A DNA stretch of 64,000 nucleotides from a virus (IMGVR_UViG_3300034102_001587:1-64000); one strand, 5' to 3'. Positions 17,880 through 28,020 are shown, counted from the stretch's first letter. The notes: generated by a model not told the origin, from the sequence alone. A program made the numbers and translations.

Positions 17880-19121
17880 ATGGCATTGAGAAACTTTAAA
17901 GATATTATTGATAATAAAGCTTACTTTATAAATTCAAAAGATAGAAAAATTTTTGAAGAAGGTGATTATGCTTCATTCTTTGGATTTGGTGAAGGTGATA
18001 TGATTGAATTTATTGTTTATGATGCTAATGATAATCAATTAGAACAAGCTAATATTGGATTAGTTAGATATATTCAACTAAACAATCAAAATATAAGAGA
18101 TTATATTTTATTACCAGATGGTACACAATTTCAAGCTCTTAATTTTCCAAAAGAATATTTTGTAGATATAGAAAGATTACTTAATGAAGGCGGGTTTGAT
18201 AATGGTATTTTTAAAACTCAAATTAATCTAATAAACAGAAGGGTTGGTGGATTTGAAAGAGATAATAAAATGTGGATTTCAGAAATATCGCCATCAAGAA
18301 CTGAATTAAGATTATTTCCTTTAAAAAAACCAACAAATCAAAGTTATCAATTGGATGAAAGATTTAAACTATTTGTTTCAGATGAGGAATTTAGAGATGA
18401 TACAATACAATCAGCTTTATCATTTTTGGAAAAAATTAATCCATCTGTAATTGATACATTTTTAACAAACAAATATTCAGATGCATGGACTCAAAAAATG
18501 CAAAGTGATTATAGAATTACAAATATAGATGAATTTTGTAATAGAGTTTATAGTAAATTTTTAGAATCAGCAATTTTTGAATTTACAAATAGATATTCCG
18601 ATATTAATTCATTATTGTATGGAAAATTAAAACCAAACCCATCACCTTTAAAATTATCAAAATCCGAAATAAATAATAAATGTACTCAATTATTAATAAC
18701 TTCTATAAACTTTTATTTAATAATTCCTGATATTAACAATAAGTCTGATTTCGAAATAGCAACTGAAGAAAGTATGGATTTGGTATCTGATGTTTTACAA
18801 ACAAAAACAGCTGATACGATGTTTGAAACAAAAGAACCATTGGTAGTTAAAGCAGAATTGCAAAAACCAATTGAAAAGCAAGAAACATTAGAATTAAAAA
18901 AACAAATAAAAAAGGAAATTCCAATTATAATAGATAATCCCCCACCAATTAAAGAACCGGTTATAGAAACACCAATTGAAACACCAATTGAAACACCACG
19001 TGGAGGCGGCGGTGGCGGATTCGGCGGCGGTGGTGGATTTATTGAAAGAGATTTTGGAACAGGTTATGGTAGAGAACAGGTTTTTGTAAGAGAAAGTAGT
19101 CAAAGAGAAAATATACAATAA
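17880..19121 (+). CDS. Tail/baseplate protein with Gly-rich C-terminus
   Basis: 413 residues. An N-terminal mixed alpha/beta region (FKDIIDNKAYFINSKDRKIF, then GFGEGDMIEFIVYD) leads to a helical middle (about 170-290). The last ~70 residues are Pro/Glu repeats (three IETP units) and a poly-Gly tract (RGGGGGGFGGGGGFIERDFG). The next protein also starts with a Gly-rich string soon after its N-terminus. Probably a baseplate-periphery protein of the wedge operon; not matched to a T4 counterpart. Confidence 0.5.
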   Translation: MALRNFKDIIDNKAYFINSKDRKIFEEGDYASFFGFGEGDMIEFIVYDANDNQLEQANIGLVRYIQLNNQNIRDYILLPDGTQFQALNFPKEYFVDIERLLNEGGFDNGIFKTQINLINRRVGGFERDNKMWISEISPSRTELRLFPLKKPTNQSYQLDERFKLFVSDEEFRDDTIQSALSFLEKINPSVIDTFLTNKYSDAWTQKMQSDYRITNIDEFCNRVYSKFLESAIFEFTNRYSDINSLLYGKLKPNPSPLKLSKSEINNKCTQLLITSINFYLIIPDINNKSDFEIATEESMDLVSDVLQTKTADTMFETKEPLVVKAELQKPIEKQETLELKKQIKKEIPIIIDNPPPIKEPVIETPIETPIETPRGGGGGGFGGGGGFIERDFGTGYGREQVFVRESSQRENIQ

Positions 19122-19137
19122 AAGTATTTATTAAAAG

Positions 19138-22100
19138 ATGGCAGTGTTTTCAGAAAATACAATTGATTTAACATTAACCGGTACTATTGAAGGTGGCGGT
19201 GGTGGCAGTGTCATTTATGATGCTAATACAGATATATCAACTAAACCAACATTTGGTATGCCAGTGGGTGTGAAGTCTGGTATAGAAACGCCAGTAGAAC
19301 CTACAATACCAAAAGATATAAATCTACCAAATTACGGAACTGCAGTTGACAATATAAACTACATAATTTATGTAAAATCAAATATTGAATCTGCAAATAT
19401 ATTAATTGATGGTGAAAATACTTTTAGAATTACACCAGACGCAATCAATATAGATGTTAATTCAATATTAAAAAGCCCTACGGGATATAAAACGATTACA
19501 ATATCCAAAGATGGATTTAAAACAACTCAAAAATATGTATTTTCTGTAATTCAAAATCCATATTTTAATTCTTATTTTGAAAAGAGTACTATTAATATTG
19601 ATTTAGGTTTAGGTTCTTCGCTATATGGATATTCAAATTATTATGATTTACAAAAAATAGCAGCTCCATTTCAAAACGTTTATTCTAATGAAAAATTTTA
19701 TAGGATAAAAATTGAATATTATGTTGATGATATTATTCAAAGTTTTCCATATGAATTATCTGACCAAACTCAAAATATAACATTTGAATTAGTACCTTCT
19801 GTAATTGTTCGAGAACCATTACCAATAAGTCAGTTACCTATAACTTTAGATGGTCCTGATAATTCGGTAGAAATTATAAAAAATAATATTGATACTATAT
19901 CTCTTAAAAATGGTAGTAACGTTTTAGAATTTTACGCCGGCGATACAATATCAATTCAAACAGCAGATACATTATCATTTAGAGTTACAAATATAAACAT
20001 AGCATCCACAACTACCAGAATTGCACCTTTAGAAGCAGGGCAAGATGAGAGTTTAAAAACTTCTATTAAATTGGATGGTGACTATTCTATTGATATAAAA
20101 TCAATAGAAATAAATAAAGGATTTGTAGCATCGCCTTTAATTAATGTAACAAATAATGAAGCAAGAGAATATAATATAAACTCAAATTCTGGAGTTCCAG
20201 TTTATATTGAAATTATTAGAAATGTATCATATGTAACTGCATATGTTGGTACTAACTCATATAAGTTTGAAATACTAGAAAGCGAAAAAACAGCTGTTAT
20301 TGTAATACCATCAGCTGCTTTTGAACGAGTTGGAAATTATAGAGTAGTAATTGTGCCATCAAATATTGCTGGTGATGGTGATTCAAAAGATGTAACTGTA
20401 AAAGTAATTGATGCGGTTTATGTTGGTGTACCGGATATTAGAAATATTGTATATCCATCTATAATAAAAGGTGCGGATAATGTTGGCACAAATGTAGATT
20501 TTCAAATAAGTTGGGAAAGTATTAATACTGATTATGTAAGAATTTTTAATGGTGAGAACGGATTATATACACAAGTTAATAAAGTAGGTAAAGTAAATCT
20601 TAATTTTCAACAATTATTAAACTTAGCAAATGAAAATATAAGTTCAACTCAATCTAAAAATACAAATGAAAATATAATATCACTTACCCTTAAATTAATA
20701 CCATATAATTCAAGTGGTAATGAAGTAGTTGAGGGAAAAGCTGAATTTATAACAATAAAATTAGAAACTGGTAAAACAATATTACCAAGAAATTTAGTTT
20801 TAAATAGAATTTTAGAAGGATTTACTTCTCAATTTGATGATACTGTATTTGAACAAGAAACATCAAAGTATTTAACGCATCTTTTACATTTAGGAGATGG
20901 TGATAATAAAGTTATTACAACTTGGACAGGTAGTTTAGATTCTTTAATTGTAAAATTATATGAACCAATACCAACAGCAATCCAACCAAATCAGCAAGTT
21001 TGGATTTCAAAAATTCAATCAAATCCAATAATTGAAACAGTAACAATTGTTGGAAAAGAAAGTGCATATTGCCCACCATTAAAAGGGCCTAATTTTAATT
21101 TACTTCCTGATAATGGAATTGGATTTAAAGTATTTGATGAGTTGGTAGCTAGTGGTTCTGCCACATCAAACGATTTAGTATTACGATATGCAGCATCAAA
21201 TAATATTGATACCACAAATTTAAATATTCAATACACAAGTGGTTCAGTTTATTCCTTTGAAAACTTTTCACATTTTGGTTCTGCAGAAGAAAGATTTAAA
21301 AACTTCTTCTACAAAGTTCAATTGATAGAAACTTATGAATCAAAGTATAATGAATTATCTTCTGGTAGTGCATGGACATCATCTATTAACGTAGTAAACG
21401 AAGCAAATAAAGTTCAACAAAAAGTATCTGAAGTTAAAAGAGGATTTGATGGACTTGAAAACTTTTTATATACAGACGTTTCATCATCGTTATCATATCC
21501 AAAAGTAAATGGAATATTACTATCATCAACAAATCCAACAGTAGAAAATTGGTATGACACAGCAATTGATTTATCCGCAGAATATGATAAGTACAATGTA
21601 AACTATTTAGTAAATAATTTACCAGAACATATTAGAGAAGATTATAACAATGAAGATTTTATTCTTTTCTTAGATATGATTGGTCAGCACTTTGATGTTA
21701 TTTGGTCTTATATAAATGGTATAAATAAAACAAAGTTAGTTGAAAATAAACAATTTGATGGTGTAGCTAATAATATGGTTTATCATCTTTTACAATCTTT
21801 AGGTTGGGAAGGTAAACGAGCTTTTGATTCACAATTCCTTTGGGAGTATGTATTTGGACAATATAAAGATGGTACTAAAAAATATGATAGACCTTTAGAA
21901 GATGCTAATAATGAAGTTTGGAGAAGAATATTAAATAACTTACCTTATCTATTAAAGCATAAGGGAACTGGTAGAGCTATGAAAGCTATTATGGCTTGTT
22001 ATGGCGTACCTCAATCTATGTTGACAATAATGGAGTTTGGTGGACCTCAAGACCCAACTAAGGGTGGTTCTACTAAATTTACATTTGATGATAGGACTGC

Positions 22101-24174
22101 GGCAATACAAATGAAGTCTGGTTCTTTAGTTCAAATACCTTGGAAAGTTATACCTTCAACAATTCATTATCCTGACGCTGTAGAATTTAGAATAAAACCT
22201 GATGTTGTAAAAAATACTACATTAGCTACGTTTGGAGAATGTTCAATTACTTTAGAACAAACAACGGGCTCATTTGTAAAACTTGGATTTAGTGTAGGTA
22301 GTAGTGTAACGGCTCAACCATACTTTACAGCATCTTATTATAATGACCCAACATATACAATATATGTTTTACCGCCAGAAACTGGAACGGGAAGTTTGGA
22401 TTTCCCATTATCAACAGAGCACTACAGTAATATTTTAGTAAATAGACATCAATATGGTGGTGGGAGTTTATATGAAGTATTATTTGCAACTTCAAATGGT
22501 ACAAGAATTACAACATATGTAAGTATGTCACTTCTTTCTGAGCCTGGTCCTTGGGAGAGTGGGTCTGTACTTACAATAGGAAATGATTATACTGGAGCAT
22601 TGGATGAAGTTAGATTATGGAAAGTACCATTACAAACTTCAAAGTTTGAAAACCACACATTATTTCCAGATGCAACAAATGGTAATTCATACACAGCATC
22701 TACATCAGATTTAATGTTCCGTTTAGATTTTGAATATCCAAAAGATAGAACCGCTGATAATAGTATTAAAAATGTATCAATTAGTACATTATACGCAGAA
22801 AATTACGCAACGGCAAGTAAATTCTATTCAGCATCTTCATATCCTTATCAATATATTCCATATGATAGAACAGTAACAGCTACTGTTCCTTCAACAGGAT
22901 TAAGTTATTCAAATAAAATTAGATTTGAATCTGCTTCTTTAGTTACTGACCTTTCATATAAAGTAAGAGCAACTAAAAAATCATTTGACCAAGCTCCAAT
23001 AGATTCCAATAGATTGGGATTATTCTTCTCTCCTATGAAAGAGTTGAATATGGATATTCTTAAAACATTTGGAGATTTTAATATTGATAATTACATAGGT
23101 AATCCTGCGGATGAATATAAAGATTCTTATAAAGAATTGGAAACTCTTAGAAATTACTATTTTGAAAGATTGGATAGAAACATTTATGAATATATTCAAT
23201 TGGTAAAGTATGTTGATAAATCTTTGTTTGATGTTTTAGCAGATTTGGCACCGGCTAGAGCTAAAATTTCAAAAGGTTTACTTATTGAACCTCACTTTTT
23301 AGAAAGAAGTAAAGTAAGATGGGATAAGCCAACTTCTGTTAGAGGTGATTACGATACAATTATAAACATAGATGAAAACAATGAAATAGAATCAACTTAT
23401 AATGTTGAAGAAATGAACATTGTTACAAATGATACTACAAATTTAGTTGGAGAATTACCAAACTATGATGCATTAATTGAAAATGAAAATTTATGTGTAT
23501 TAGATGTAACCAATCCAAATTACGATACACTTATTGAATATGATACAACAGAAATAATAGAAGCAACTGCTCCTTTTTATGATGTTGAAATAGAAGCACC
23601 AAATGGAGCAACACTTACAGGTCAAGCCGATTCTTTTAAATCTGTTCAAATTGGTATGGAAAAGGATTCTTTGGCAAATTCTGGATTTGGTTTATATGCA
23701 AAAGATGGTAATGCATTGGTAAGACCTTTTGATGGGGTATTTGGGAACTTTCAATTGACTGGAAGTAGACAAAGTGTATTCTTAGTTAAAGAAAGTTATG
23801 TAGAAAATGTTTCAACTCAAGTTGCCGGATGGCCTGTAAATGGAGCTCAATTGGGTGACCAAGTAGTTTACCAAAACGTTTCAGTTACAAAATATAAATA
23901 TAGAATTTCTCAACTTCCTTTTAGTGGAAGTATTGCGGTAGGAAATAATGTAGTACAAGTAACAGCTTTAAATGGATATTTCCCAACACACTATCGTTAT
24001 ACAAATAATTTATCAGAGGGAATGCAACGTACTTATTGGAAAGGTTCTCAACAAACTGCAACAACTACACCTGATGGGTTATCTCCGGTAGAAACATTTA
24101 CAACTAATCCTAACATTCTTAGAGTTGCTAAGACTGGTAGAGGTAGTGGTGAACCAATATTGGAAGTTGATTAG
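19138..24174 (+). CDS. Giant baseplate/tail protein with tail-protein-I-like and LamG-like domains
   Basis: 1678 residues. The N-terminal ~550 residues are beta-rich, immunoglobulin-like segments. A helical region at about 800-960 (LPEHIREDYNNEDFILFLDM, GVANNMVYHLLQSLGWEG, NLPYLLKHKGTGRAMKAIM) resembles tail protein I-type baseplate proteins. A concanavalin/LamG-like module follows (about 1000-1190, with DAVEFRIKPDVV and YTGALDEVRLWKVPL). Near the C-terminus, three short repeats (PNYDALIE, PNYDTLIE, PFYDVEIE) precede a final beta domain. It probably spans the functions of several T4 baseplate-edge proteins (gp7-gp10) and carries a glycan-binding module for host contact. Confidence 0.65.
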   Translation: MAVFSENTIDLTLTGTIEGGGGGSVIYDANTDISTKPTFGMPVGVKSGIETPVEPTIPKDINLPNYGTAVDNINYIIYVKSNIESANILIDGENTFRITPDAINIDVNSILKSPTGYKTITISKDGFKTTQKYVFSVIQNPYFNSYFEKSTINIDLGLGSSLYGYSNYYDLQKIAAPFQNVYSNEKFYRIKIEYYVDDIIQSFPYELSDQTQNITFELVPSVIVREPLPISQLPITLDGPDNSVEIIKNNIDTISLKNGSNVLEFYAGDTISIQTADTLSFRVTNINIASTTTRIAPLEAGQDESLKTSIKLDGDYSIDIKSIEINKGFVASPLINVTNNEAREYNINSNSGVPVYIEIIRNVSYVTAYVGTNSYKFEILESEKTAVIVIPSAAFERVGNYRVVIVPSNIAGDGDSKDVTVKVIDAVYVGVPDIRNIVYPSIIKGADNVGTNVDFQISWESINTDYVRIFNGENGLYTQVNKVGKVNLNFQQLLNLANENISSTQSKNTNENIISLTLKLIPYNSSGNEVVEGKAEFITIKLETGKTILPRNLVLNRILEGFTSQFDDTVFEQETSKYLTHLLHLGDGDNKVITTWTGSLDSLIVKLYEPIPTAIQPNQQVWISKIQSNPIIETVTIVGKESAYCPPLKGPNFNLLPDNGIGFKVFDELVASGSATSNDLVLRYAASNNIDTTNLNIQYTSGSVYSFENFSHFGSAEERFKNFFYKVQLIETYESKYNELSSGSAWTSSINVVNEANKVQQKVSEVKRGFDGLENFLYTDVSSSLSYPKVNGILLSSTNPTVENWYDTAIDLSAEYDKYNVNYLVNNLPEHIREDYNNEDFILFLDMIGQHFDVIWSYINGINKTKLVENKQFDGVANNMVYHLLQSLGWEGKRAFDSQFLWEYVFGQYKDGTKKYDRPLEDANNEVWRRILNNLPYLLKHKGTGRAMKAIMACYGVPQSMLTIMEFGGPQDPTKGGSTKFTFDDRTAAIQMKSGSLVQIPWKVIPSTIHYPDAVEFRIKPDVVKNTTLATFGECSITLEQTTGSFVKLGFSVGSSVTAQPYFTASYYNDPTYTIYVLPPETGTGSLDFPLSTEHYSNILVNRHQYGGGSLYEVLFATSNGTRITTYVSMSLLSEPGPWESGSVLTIGNDYTGALDEVRLWKVPLQTSKFENHTLFPDATNGNSYTASTSDLMFRLDFEYPKDRTADNSIKNVSISTLYAENYATASKFYSASSYPYQYIPYDRTVTATVPSTGLSYSNKIRFESASLVTDLSYKVRATKKSFDQAPIDSNRLGLFFSPMKELNMDILKTFGDFNIDNYIGNPADEYKDSYKELETLRNYYFERLDRNIYEYIQLVKYVDKSLFDVLADLAPARAKISKGLLIEPHFLERSKVRWDKPTSVRGDYDTIINIDENNEIESTYNVEEMNIVTNDTTNLVGELPNYDALIENENLCVLDVTNPNYDTLIEYDTTEIIEATAPFYDVEIEAPNGATLTGQADSFKSVQIGMEKDSLANSGFGLYAKDGNALVRPFDGVFGNFQLTGSRQSVFLVKESYVENVSTQVAGWPVNGAQLGDQVVYQNVSVTKYKYRISQLPFSGSIAVGNNVVQVTALNGYFPTHYRYTNNLSEGMQRTYWKGSQQTATTTPDGLSPVETFTTNPNILRVAKTGRGSGEPILEVD

Positions 24175-24195
24175 AATTGAAAATACTAAATGGTT

Positions 24196-24204
24196 ATATT
24201 TATT
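24196..24204 (+). promoter_or_regulatory. Late-promoter motif variant ATATTTATT
   Basis: One mismatch at the last base, 29 bases before the ATG at 24234, in a 59-base gap between genes. Confidence 0.5.
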
Positions 24205-24233
24205 TTAGATAAAAAGCATAAAAACAATATCAA

Positions 24234-24857
24234 ATGGCATATTTAGATAATACCGAAATTACTGTAGATGCGGTTCTTACCAAAAAAGGTAGAGAAAAAT
24301 TAGCATCCGGTCAATCTCTTAACATCACAAAATTCGCATTGGGTGATGATGAAATTGATTACACACTTTATGAGCCGGCACACCCAAAGGGTTCGGCTTA
24401 TTATGATTCAGCAATTAGAAACATTCCTGTTACGGAAGCATCACCTGATGAAACTCAAGTATTGAGATATAAATTAGTAACACTTCCTAAAGGAACAACT
24501 CAAATCCCAACTGTAAGATTGGGTGTACCTTCAATCGCTGTAAACCAAACTGAAGGTGGGGTGGCACTTTCACCAACAACATCTCCTGCTGGAAATACAA
24601 ACGCAGGTTATACTGTGGTGTTAGCAGACCAAAGAGCAGGTACTCTTACTGTAACAAGAGGAGCAACATCAACTGGAACTGTTCCGGTATTTTTGGGTGA
24701 AGAAATTACAACAACTGCACAAGTTGTTAGTGGTTTAGAATTTAGATTTACTCCAAATCCAAATTTAACAATTGATATTGCAACAACTCTTACTGTGTAT
24801 GGTAATGAAACTGGAGGTTCTCAAACTATACCTGTAACCGTAACTTATAAAGCATAA
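24234..24857 (+). CDS. Tail-collar/fibre-like structural protein
   Basis: 207 residues. The N-terminus (TVDAVLTKKGREKLASGQSL, then NITKFALGDDEIDY) resembles the start of phage tail-collar fibre proteins, which attach fibres to the baseplate. The rest is Thr/Pro/Gly-rich beta, with a repeat-like GYTVVLADQRAGTLTVTRG segment and a strand-rich end typical of an immunoglobulin-like fold. First gene of a short unit with its own late motif. Confidence 0.5.
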   Translation: MAYLDNTEITVDAVLTKKGREKLASGQSLNITKFALGDDEIDYTLYEPAHPKGSAYYDSAIRNIPVTEASPDETQVLRYKLVTLPKGTTQIPTVRLGVPSIAVNQTEGGVALSPTTSPAGNTNAGYTVVLADQRAGTLTVTRGATSTGTVPVFLGEEITTTAQVVSGLEFRFTPNPNLTIDIATTLTVYGNETGGSQTIPVTVTYKA

Positions 24858-24870
24858 AAAGACATAGAAA

Positions 24871-26112
24871 ATGGCACTAATTAATGACCCTAATATAACC
24901 GCCCAAATTAGAGATTTAGCTAATACGGGCACAATTGATTCGAATCAACTCGTTTCAATTTTAAATTCTGTTTTACCAGCAGGTCAACAAATTGCTGTTG
25001 GTTCTGGCGTAACAACTGGTATCTATAAAAGATTTGGCGATTTTGACAAGGTAAACGCAAAAGTAGAAGTTGTAACAACTGGATTGTGGACTAATGATTC
25101 GGGTTCTTTAATTTCATTCTTCACTTCATCTACGCAAGTAGCAGCTACAAGCGGACAATATTATTATAATGTTTATAGTACAAGTCCAACAACGGATTCA
25201 TCAGCAGAAATACAGTATGCAGTTGCATACGGACATGTTGATGGAAGTGGTTCGGTAGATTTAGCAACTGATGATAATGCATTATTATCTTCAAAAGCAA
25301 CATATGCACAATATCGTTCTATGTTGTTAGACCCAACGGATACCAAATTTTCATTTGAAAATTCATCTGGTATTTCAACAGATTGTAATGGAATCTATGC
25401 AATTAATGTAGCTAGAGGACGTTATAGAGAAAAAATGGATGCTGGTAACTGGTCATTAAAACTATCTGGTTCTAATGGTTTATTTACTTTCATTGATAAT
25501 AGTGGAAAGAAATTTGGTGATGATTTAGGATTAAGTGGTAGAGAATTTAAAGTAGTTTCTGGTTCACTTAATTTAGGAACACAATCAGACGCAACCATTA
25601 AAAACGAAGCAGATACAGCTACTGATTTAGCAGTAGGTAAACCAGCAACCAATGAAGGATATGGTACTTTCTATCCTGATAGAGGTATTATTGTTCTTAA
25701 CGCTAAAGCGATTGGTTCTGTTGTTGGTAACGTATGGACTGAAACATTTGATAATGTTGGAAATGCTAGTGGTAGTATTTCAACTGCAGCTGAGCAATAC
25801 AATCATAAAAGAATCTATTACGCAATAAAGAATGGTAAAGATTTTGAAGCAAGAAGAACTGAAAATGTATCAACACAACATTTCTTCGTAAGAGCAACAA
25901 ATAGAGAGTTTAACTATTCTAACAACCCAACTTATGTTGATGCAGATGGTTTCTTTGTAGAAGGTACATTTGAATCGGACCCTCAAACTTACATTACAAC
26001 TGTAGGTTTATTAAACGATGCAAACGAATTGATTGCAGTTGCAAAAACTTCTCAACCAATTCCAAAATCATTTGATAAAGAAGTACTAATTAAAGTTAAA
26101 TTATCATTCTAA
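24871..26112 (+). CDS. Structural protein, paralogue of the 26193-27134 product
   Basis: 413 residues, beta-rich and Ser/Thr/Gly-rich. The final ~100 residues (FFVRATNREFNYSNNPTYVD, YITTVGLLNDANELIAVAKT, QPIPKSFDKEVLIKVKLSF) align by eye with the end of the product of 26193-27134. The pair therefore shares a C-terminal domain. A strong terminator follows its stop. Probably a tail or whisker component; exact role unknown. Confidence 0.6.
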   Translation: MALINDPNITAQIRDLANTGTIDSNQLVSILNSVLPAGQQIAVGSGVTTGIYKRFGDFDKVNAKVEVVTTGLWTNDSGSLISFFTSSTQVAATSGQYYYNVYSTSPTTDSSAEIQYAVAYGHVDGSGSVDLATDDNALLSSKATYAQYRSMLLDPTDTKFSFENSSGISTDCNGIYAINVARGRYREKMDAGNWSLKLSGSNGLFTFIDNSGKKFGDDLGLSGREFKVVSGSLNLGTQSDATIKNEADTATDLAVGKPATNEGYGTFYPDRGIIVLNAKAIGSVVGNVWTETFDNVGNASGSISTAAEQYNHKRIYYAIKNGKDFEARRTENVSTQHFFVRATNREFNYSNNPTYVDADGFFVEGTFESDPQTYITTVGLLNDANELIAVAKTSQPIPKSFDKEVLIKVKLSF

Positions 26113-26135
26113 TAAAATTTAAACTCAAATAGGAG

Positions 26136-26156
26136 AACCCCCGAAAGGGGGTTTTT
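26136..26156 (+). terminator. Rho-independent terminator with GAAA tetraloop
   Basis: AACCCCC (26136-26142) and GGGGGTT (26147-26153) flank a GAAA loop, followed by Ts. A late motif starts 11 bases later. Confidence 0.9.
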
Positions 26157-26166
26157 CATTTAAGAA

Positions 26167-26175
26167 ATATTTATA
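26167..26175 (+). promoter_or_regulatory. Phage late-promoter motif ATATTTATA
   Basis: Exact match, 17 bases before the ATG at 26193, directly after a terminator. Confidence 0.6.
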
Positions 26176-26192
26176 TAAAATTGGAAAATTAA

Positions 26193-27134
26193 ATGATTAA
26201 GGAAATTCCAAAATCCGATGTGGTTGTTAGACCTATAAAGGTCTATAAAGAATGGAGATTAGATGAAAATGATATTTCTCCTATATTTGCTATGAGTTCT
26301 TCTTTGGGCGCATTTGATGATGAAAATGACCCTAAGAGTCAAGGAATTTCAAAACTAAGTCTATATAATTCTGTAAGAGCACAATTCTACACAAATTCAG
26401 CAACCGCTTCGGTTCTTACTGAAGTTGGTAGGAGAAAATCTTATGCATCAACTTATGAAAGAGTTTTAGAAGATGAATTTGCAGTATTTTCAATTCCTCA
26501 AATTTATTATGGTGAAGGAATTAAACCACAAACTGTAACATTAAGAGATGATACAATAGGTAGAACTTACACAGATGATGGGTATTCAAATTTAATAGAT
26601 TCTGCAAGTAATGTTAAAGGAAATATATTTTATGATAGAGGACTTGTCGTGATAACAAAGGATATTAATAGTGGTTCTGTTTTGGGAAACTTTACTTTAG
26701 ATTTCCGTTCAACAAAAACTATATTTGAAAATGAAATCTTTATTTCAGTATTAGAAAATGAATTTAATTTTTCACAAAATCCAACAGCTGTTTATGAAGA
26801 TGGTGGTACAAAAATTTCAACTATTATTAATAGACCGGGTAATACAAAGATAAATGATTTAGTTACATCATCGTTTTATGATCCTGGTATCAAATGGGTA
26901 AGAAATTCAAAATACCCAATTCAATCAAAATTGATTCCATCAAAATATGGTAGTTTTGATGATTATGAGTTTAGTAGCTCAATAGACCCAACAGGCTCCT
27001 ATTTAGCTCCTTATATCACAACAATAGGTTTATATGATAACGAATTAAATATGGTTGCAGTGGCAAAGTTACCACAACCAATCAAATCTTTACCGGATTA
27101 TCCAATAAACTTCATTATCCGTTTTGATACATAA
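26193..27134 (+). CDS. Structural protein, paralogue of the 24871-26112 product
   Basis: 313 residues. The C-terminal half carries ENEFNFSQNPTAVYEDGG, YITTIGLYDNELNMVAVAKL and PQPIKSLPDYPINFIIRF, matching the upstream paralogue motif for motif, while the N-terminal half differs. It has its own late motif after a terminator, so the two copies can be expressed separately. Such paired proteins sharing a domain are often neighbouring ring or fibre subunits. No T4 counterpart recognised. Confidence 0.6.
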   Translation: MIKEIPKSDVVVRPIKVYKEWRLDENDISPIFAMSSSLGAFDDENDPKSQGISKLSLYNSVRAQFYTNSATASVLTEVGRRKSYASTYERVLEDEFAVFSIPQIYYGEGIKPQTVTLRDDTIGRTYTDDGYSNLIDSASNVKGNIFYDRGLVVITKDINSGSVLGNFTLDFRSTKTIFENEIFISVLENEFNFSQNPTAVYEDGGTKISTIINRPGNTKINDLVTSSFYDPGIKWVRNSKYPIQSKLIPSKYGSFDDYEFSSSIDPTGSYLAPYITTIGLYDNELNMVAVAKLPQPIKSLPDYPINFIIRFDT

Positions 27135-27138
27135 GGTT

Positions 27139-27147
27139 ATATTTATA
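27139..27147 (+). promoter_or_regulatory. Phage late-promoter motif ATATTTATA
   Basis: Exact match five bases after the preceding stop, 21 bases before the ATG at 27169; shares ATATTTATATAAA with the site at 26167. Confidence 0.55.
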
Positions 27148-27168
27148 TAAAGATAAAACAAATAAAAA

Positions 27169-27357
27169 ATGGCTAGTATTATAGATATTTACGAAAAAAC
27201 TCCACCAAAGACTGGTAAAATTGACTCTAAAGGTAAAGATAAAACTCCAATAGAAGCAGATGGTGGCTTAGACTTAGCTAAAAATGAACCTAGACTTAAA
27301 AAAGCTAGAGGTGGAGATTTGAAAATTACCAAATACTCCGATACAGTTAAAAAGTAA
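27169..27357 (+). CDS. Small basic protein, unknown
   Basis: 62 residues, Lys/Asp-rich and probably disordered (PKTGKIDSKGKDKTP, then PRLKKARGGDLKITKYSD). It has its own late motif and is followed two bases later by the GIY-YIG-like gene. Reported because spacing and promoter support it; no function can be assigned. Confidence 0.5.
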   Translation: MASIIDIYEKTPPKTGKIDSKGKDKTPIEADGGLDLAKNEPRLKKARGGDLKITKYSDTVKK

Positions 27358-27359
27358 AA

Positions 27360-27767
27360 ATGTCTTGGAAATTTAATGGAAATTTGGTTACAGAAGAAAA
27401 CACCCCAGAGGGTGCGGTTGGTTTTGTCTATAAAATTATACACAAACCAACTGGTAAATTCTATATTGGTAAAAAATCACTTACATCAACCCGCCGTTTA
27501 AAACCGCTAAAAGGAAAGGTTCGTAAGAGAGTAGTTCGTAAGGCTTCTGATTGGGAAAAATACTACTCATCAAATGAATGGATTAAATCTGAAGTAAAAG
27601 AAGGTAGAGGTGGGAATTTTGAAAGAGAAATCATTCAATTCTGTTTTAGTAAAAAATCACTTACATATTGGGAAGTTTGGTGGCAGTTCAAATTAGATGT
27701 ACTGTCAGACCCACAATCAATAAATGAAAACCTTATGGGAAAATTCTTTCGTAAGGATATATATTAA
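27360..27767 (+). CDS. SegE-like GIY-YIG nuclease-family protein
   Basis: 135 residues. The GIY-YIG-like core is GFVYKIIHKPTGKFYIGKK (about residues 21-39), followed by an Arg-rich stretch, DWEKYYSS, and a candidate catalytic Glu in LTYWEVWWQFK (about 98-109) with Asn in INENL. This matches the SegE-like GIY-YIG family found in T4-like phages. Members can be free-standing homing nucleases or DNA-processing factors. It stands between structural genes and the replication genes. Activity is not certain, since the first GIY is degenerate (VYK). Confidence 0.65.
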   Translation: MSWKFNGNLVTEENTPEGAVGFVYKIIHKPTGKFYIGKKSLTSTRRLKPLKGKVRKRVVRKASDWEKYYSSNEWIKSEVKEGRGGNFEREIIQFCFSKKSLTYWEVWWQFKLDVLSDPQSINENLMGKFFRKDIY

Positions 27768-27779
27768 TAAACACACGTT

Positions 27780-27983
27780 ATGACAATTACTGAAATTTGT
27801 AAAAAATATGGCATTTCAGATGCATATTTAAACTCAAAAGATGATGCGCATTCAGTAGCAGCTGCATCCTTATTAGACCTTAAAAATATGGTTCTTCAAA
27901 ATCAACCAAGAGAAGAAGTAGCCAATAAACTCCAATTTTTAGCCGATTTTCTTATTGATATTAAAAATTCTTATGGCGGTTAA
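27780..27983 (+). CDS. Small helical protein, unknown
   Basis: 67 residues, predicted all-helical; the N-terminus ITEICKKYGISDAYLNSK could be a short helix-turn-helix-like segment, followed by a longer amphipathic helix (LLDLKNMVLQNQPREEVANK). It lies just upstream of the host-type promoter for the primase. No family recognised. Confidence 0.45.
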   Translation: MTITEICKKYGISDAYLNSKDDAHSVAAASLLDLKNMVLQNQPREEVANKLQFLADFLIDIKNSYGG

Positions 27984-27988
27984 TTAAA

Positions 27989-28020
27989 TTTGGATATATC
28001 CCAAAAATGTTGTATATTTG
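27989..28020 (+). promoter_or_regulatory. Bacteroidetes-type promoter with palindromic element (primase/Mre11-Rad50)
   Basis: TTTG (27989-27992), exactly 20 bases, then TATATTTG (28013-28020): the canonical Bacteroidetes -33/-7 form (TTTG / TAnnTTTG). Between the boxes lies the palindrome GGATATATCC (27992-28001), extended as TTTGG...CC(C)AAA to 28005. Transcription would start about 4 bases past the -7 box, giving a leader of about 26 bases. The same arrangement occurs at 40787-40818. Confidence 0.8.

Noticed and set aside
19125-19132. TATTTATT upstream of the giant baseplate gene
   Set aside because: Only five bases before the ATG, too close to serve as its promoter.
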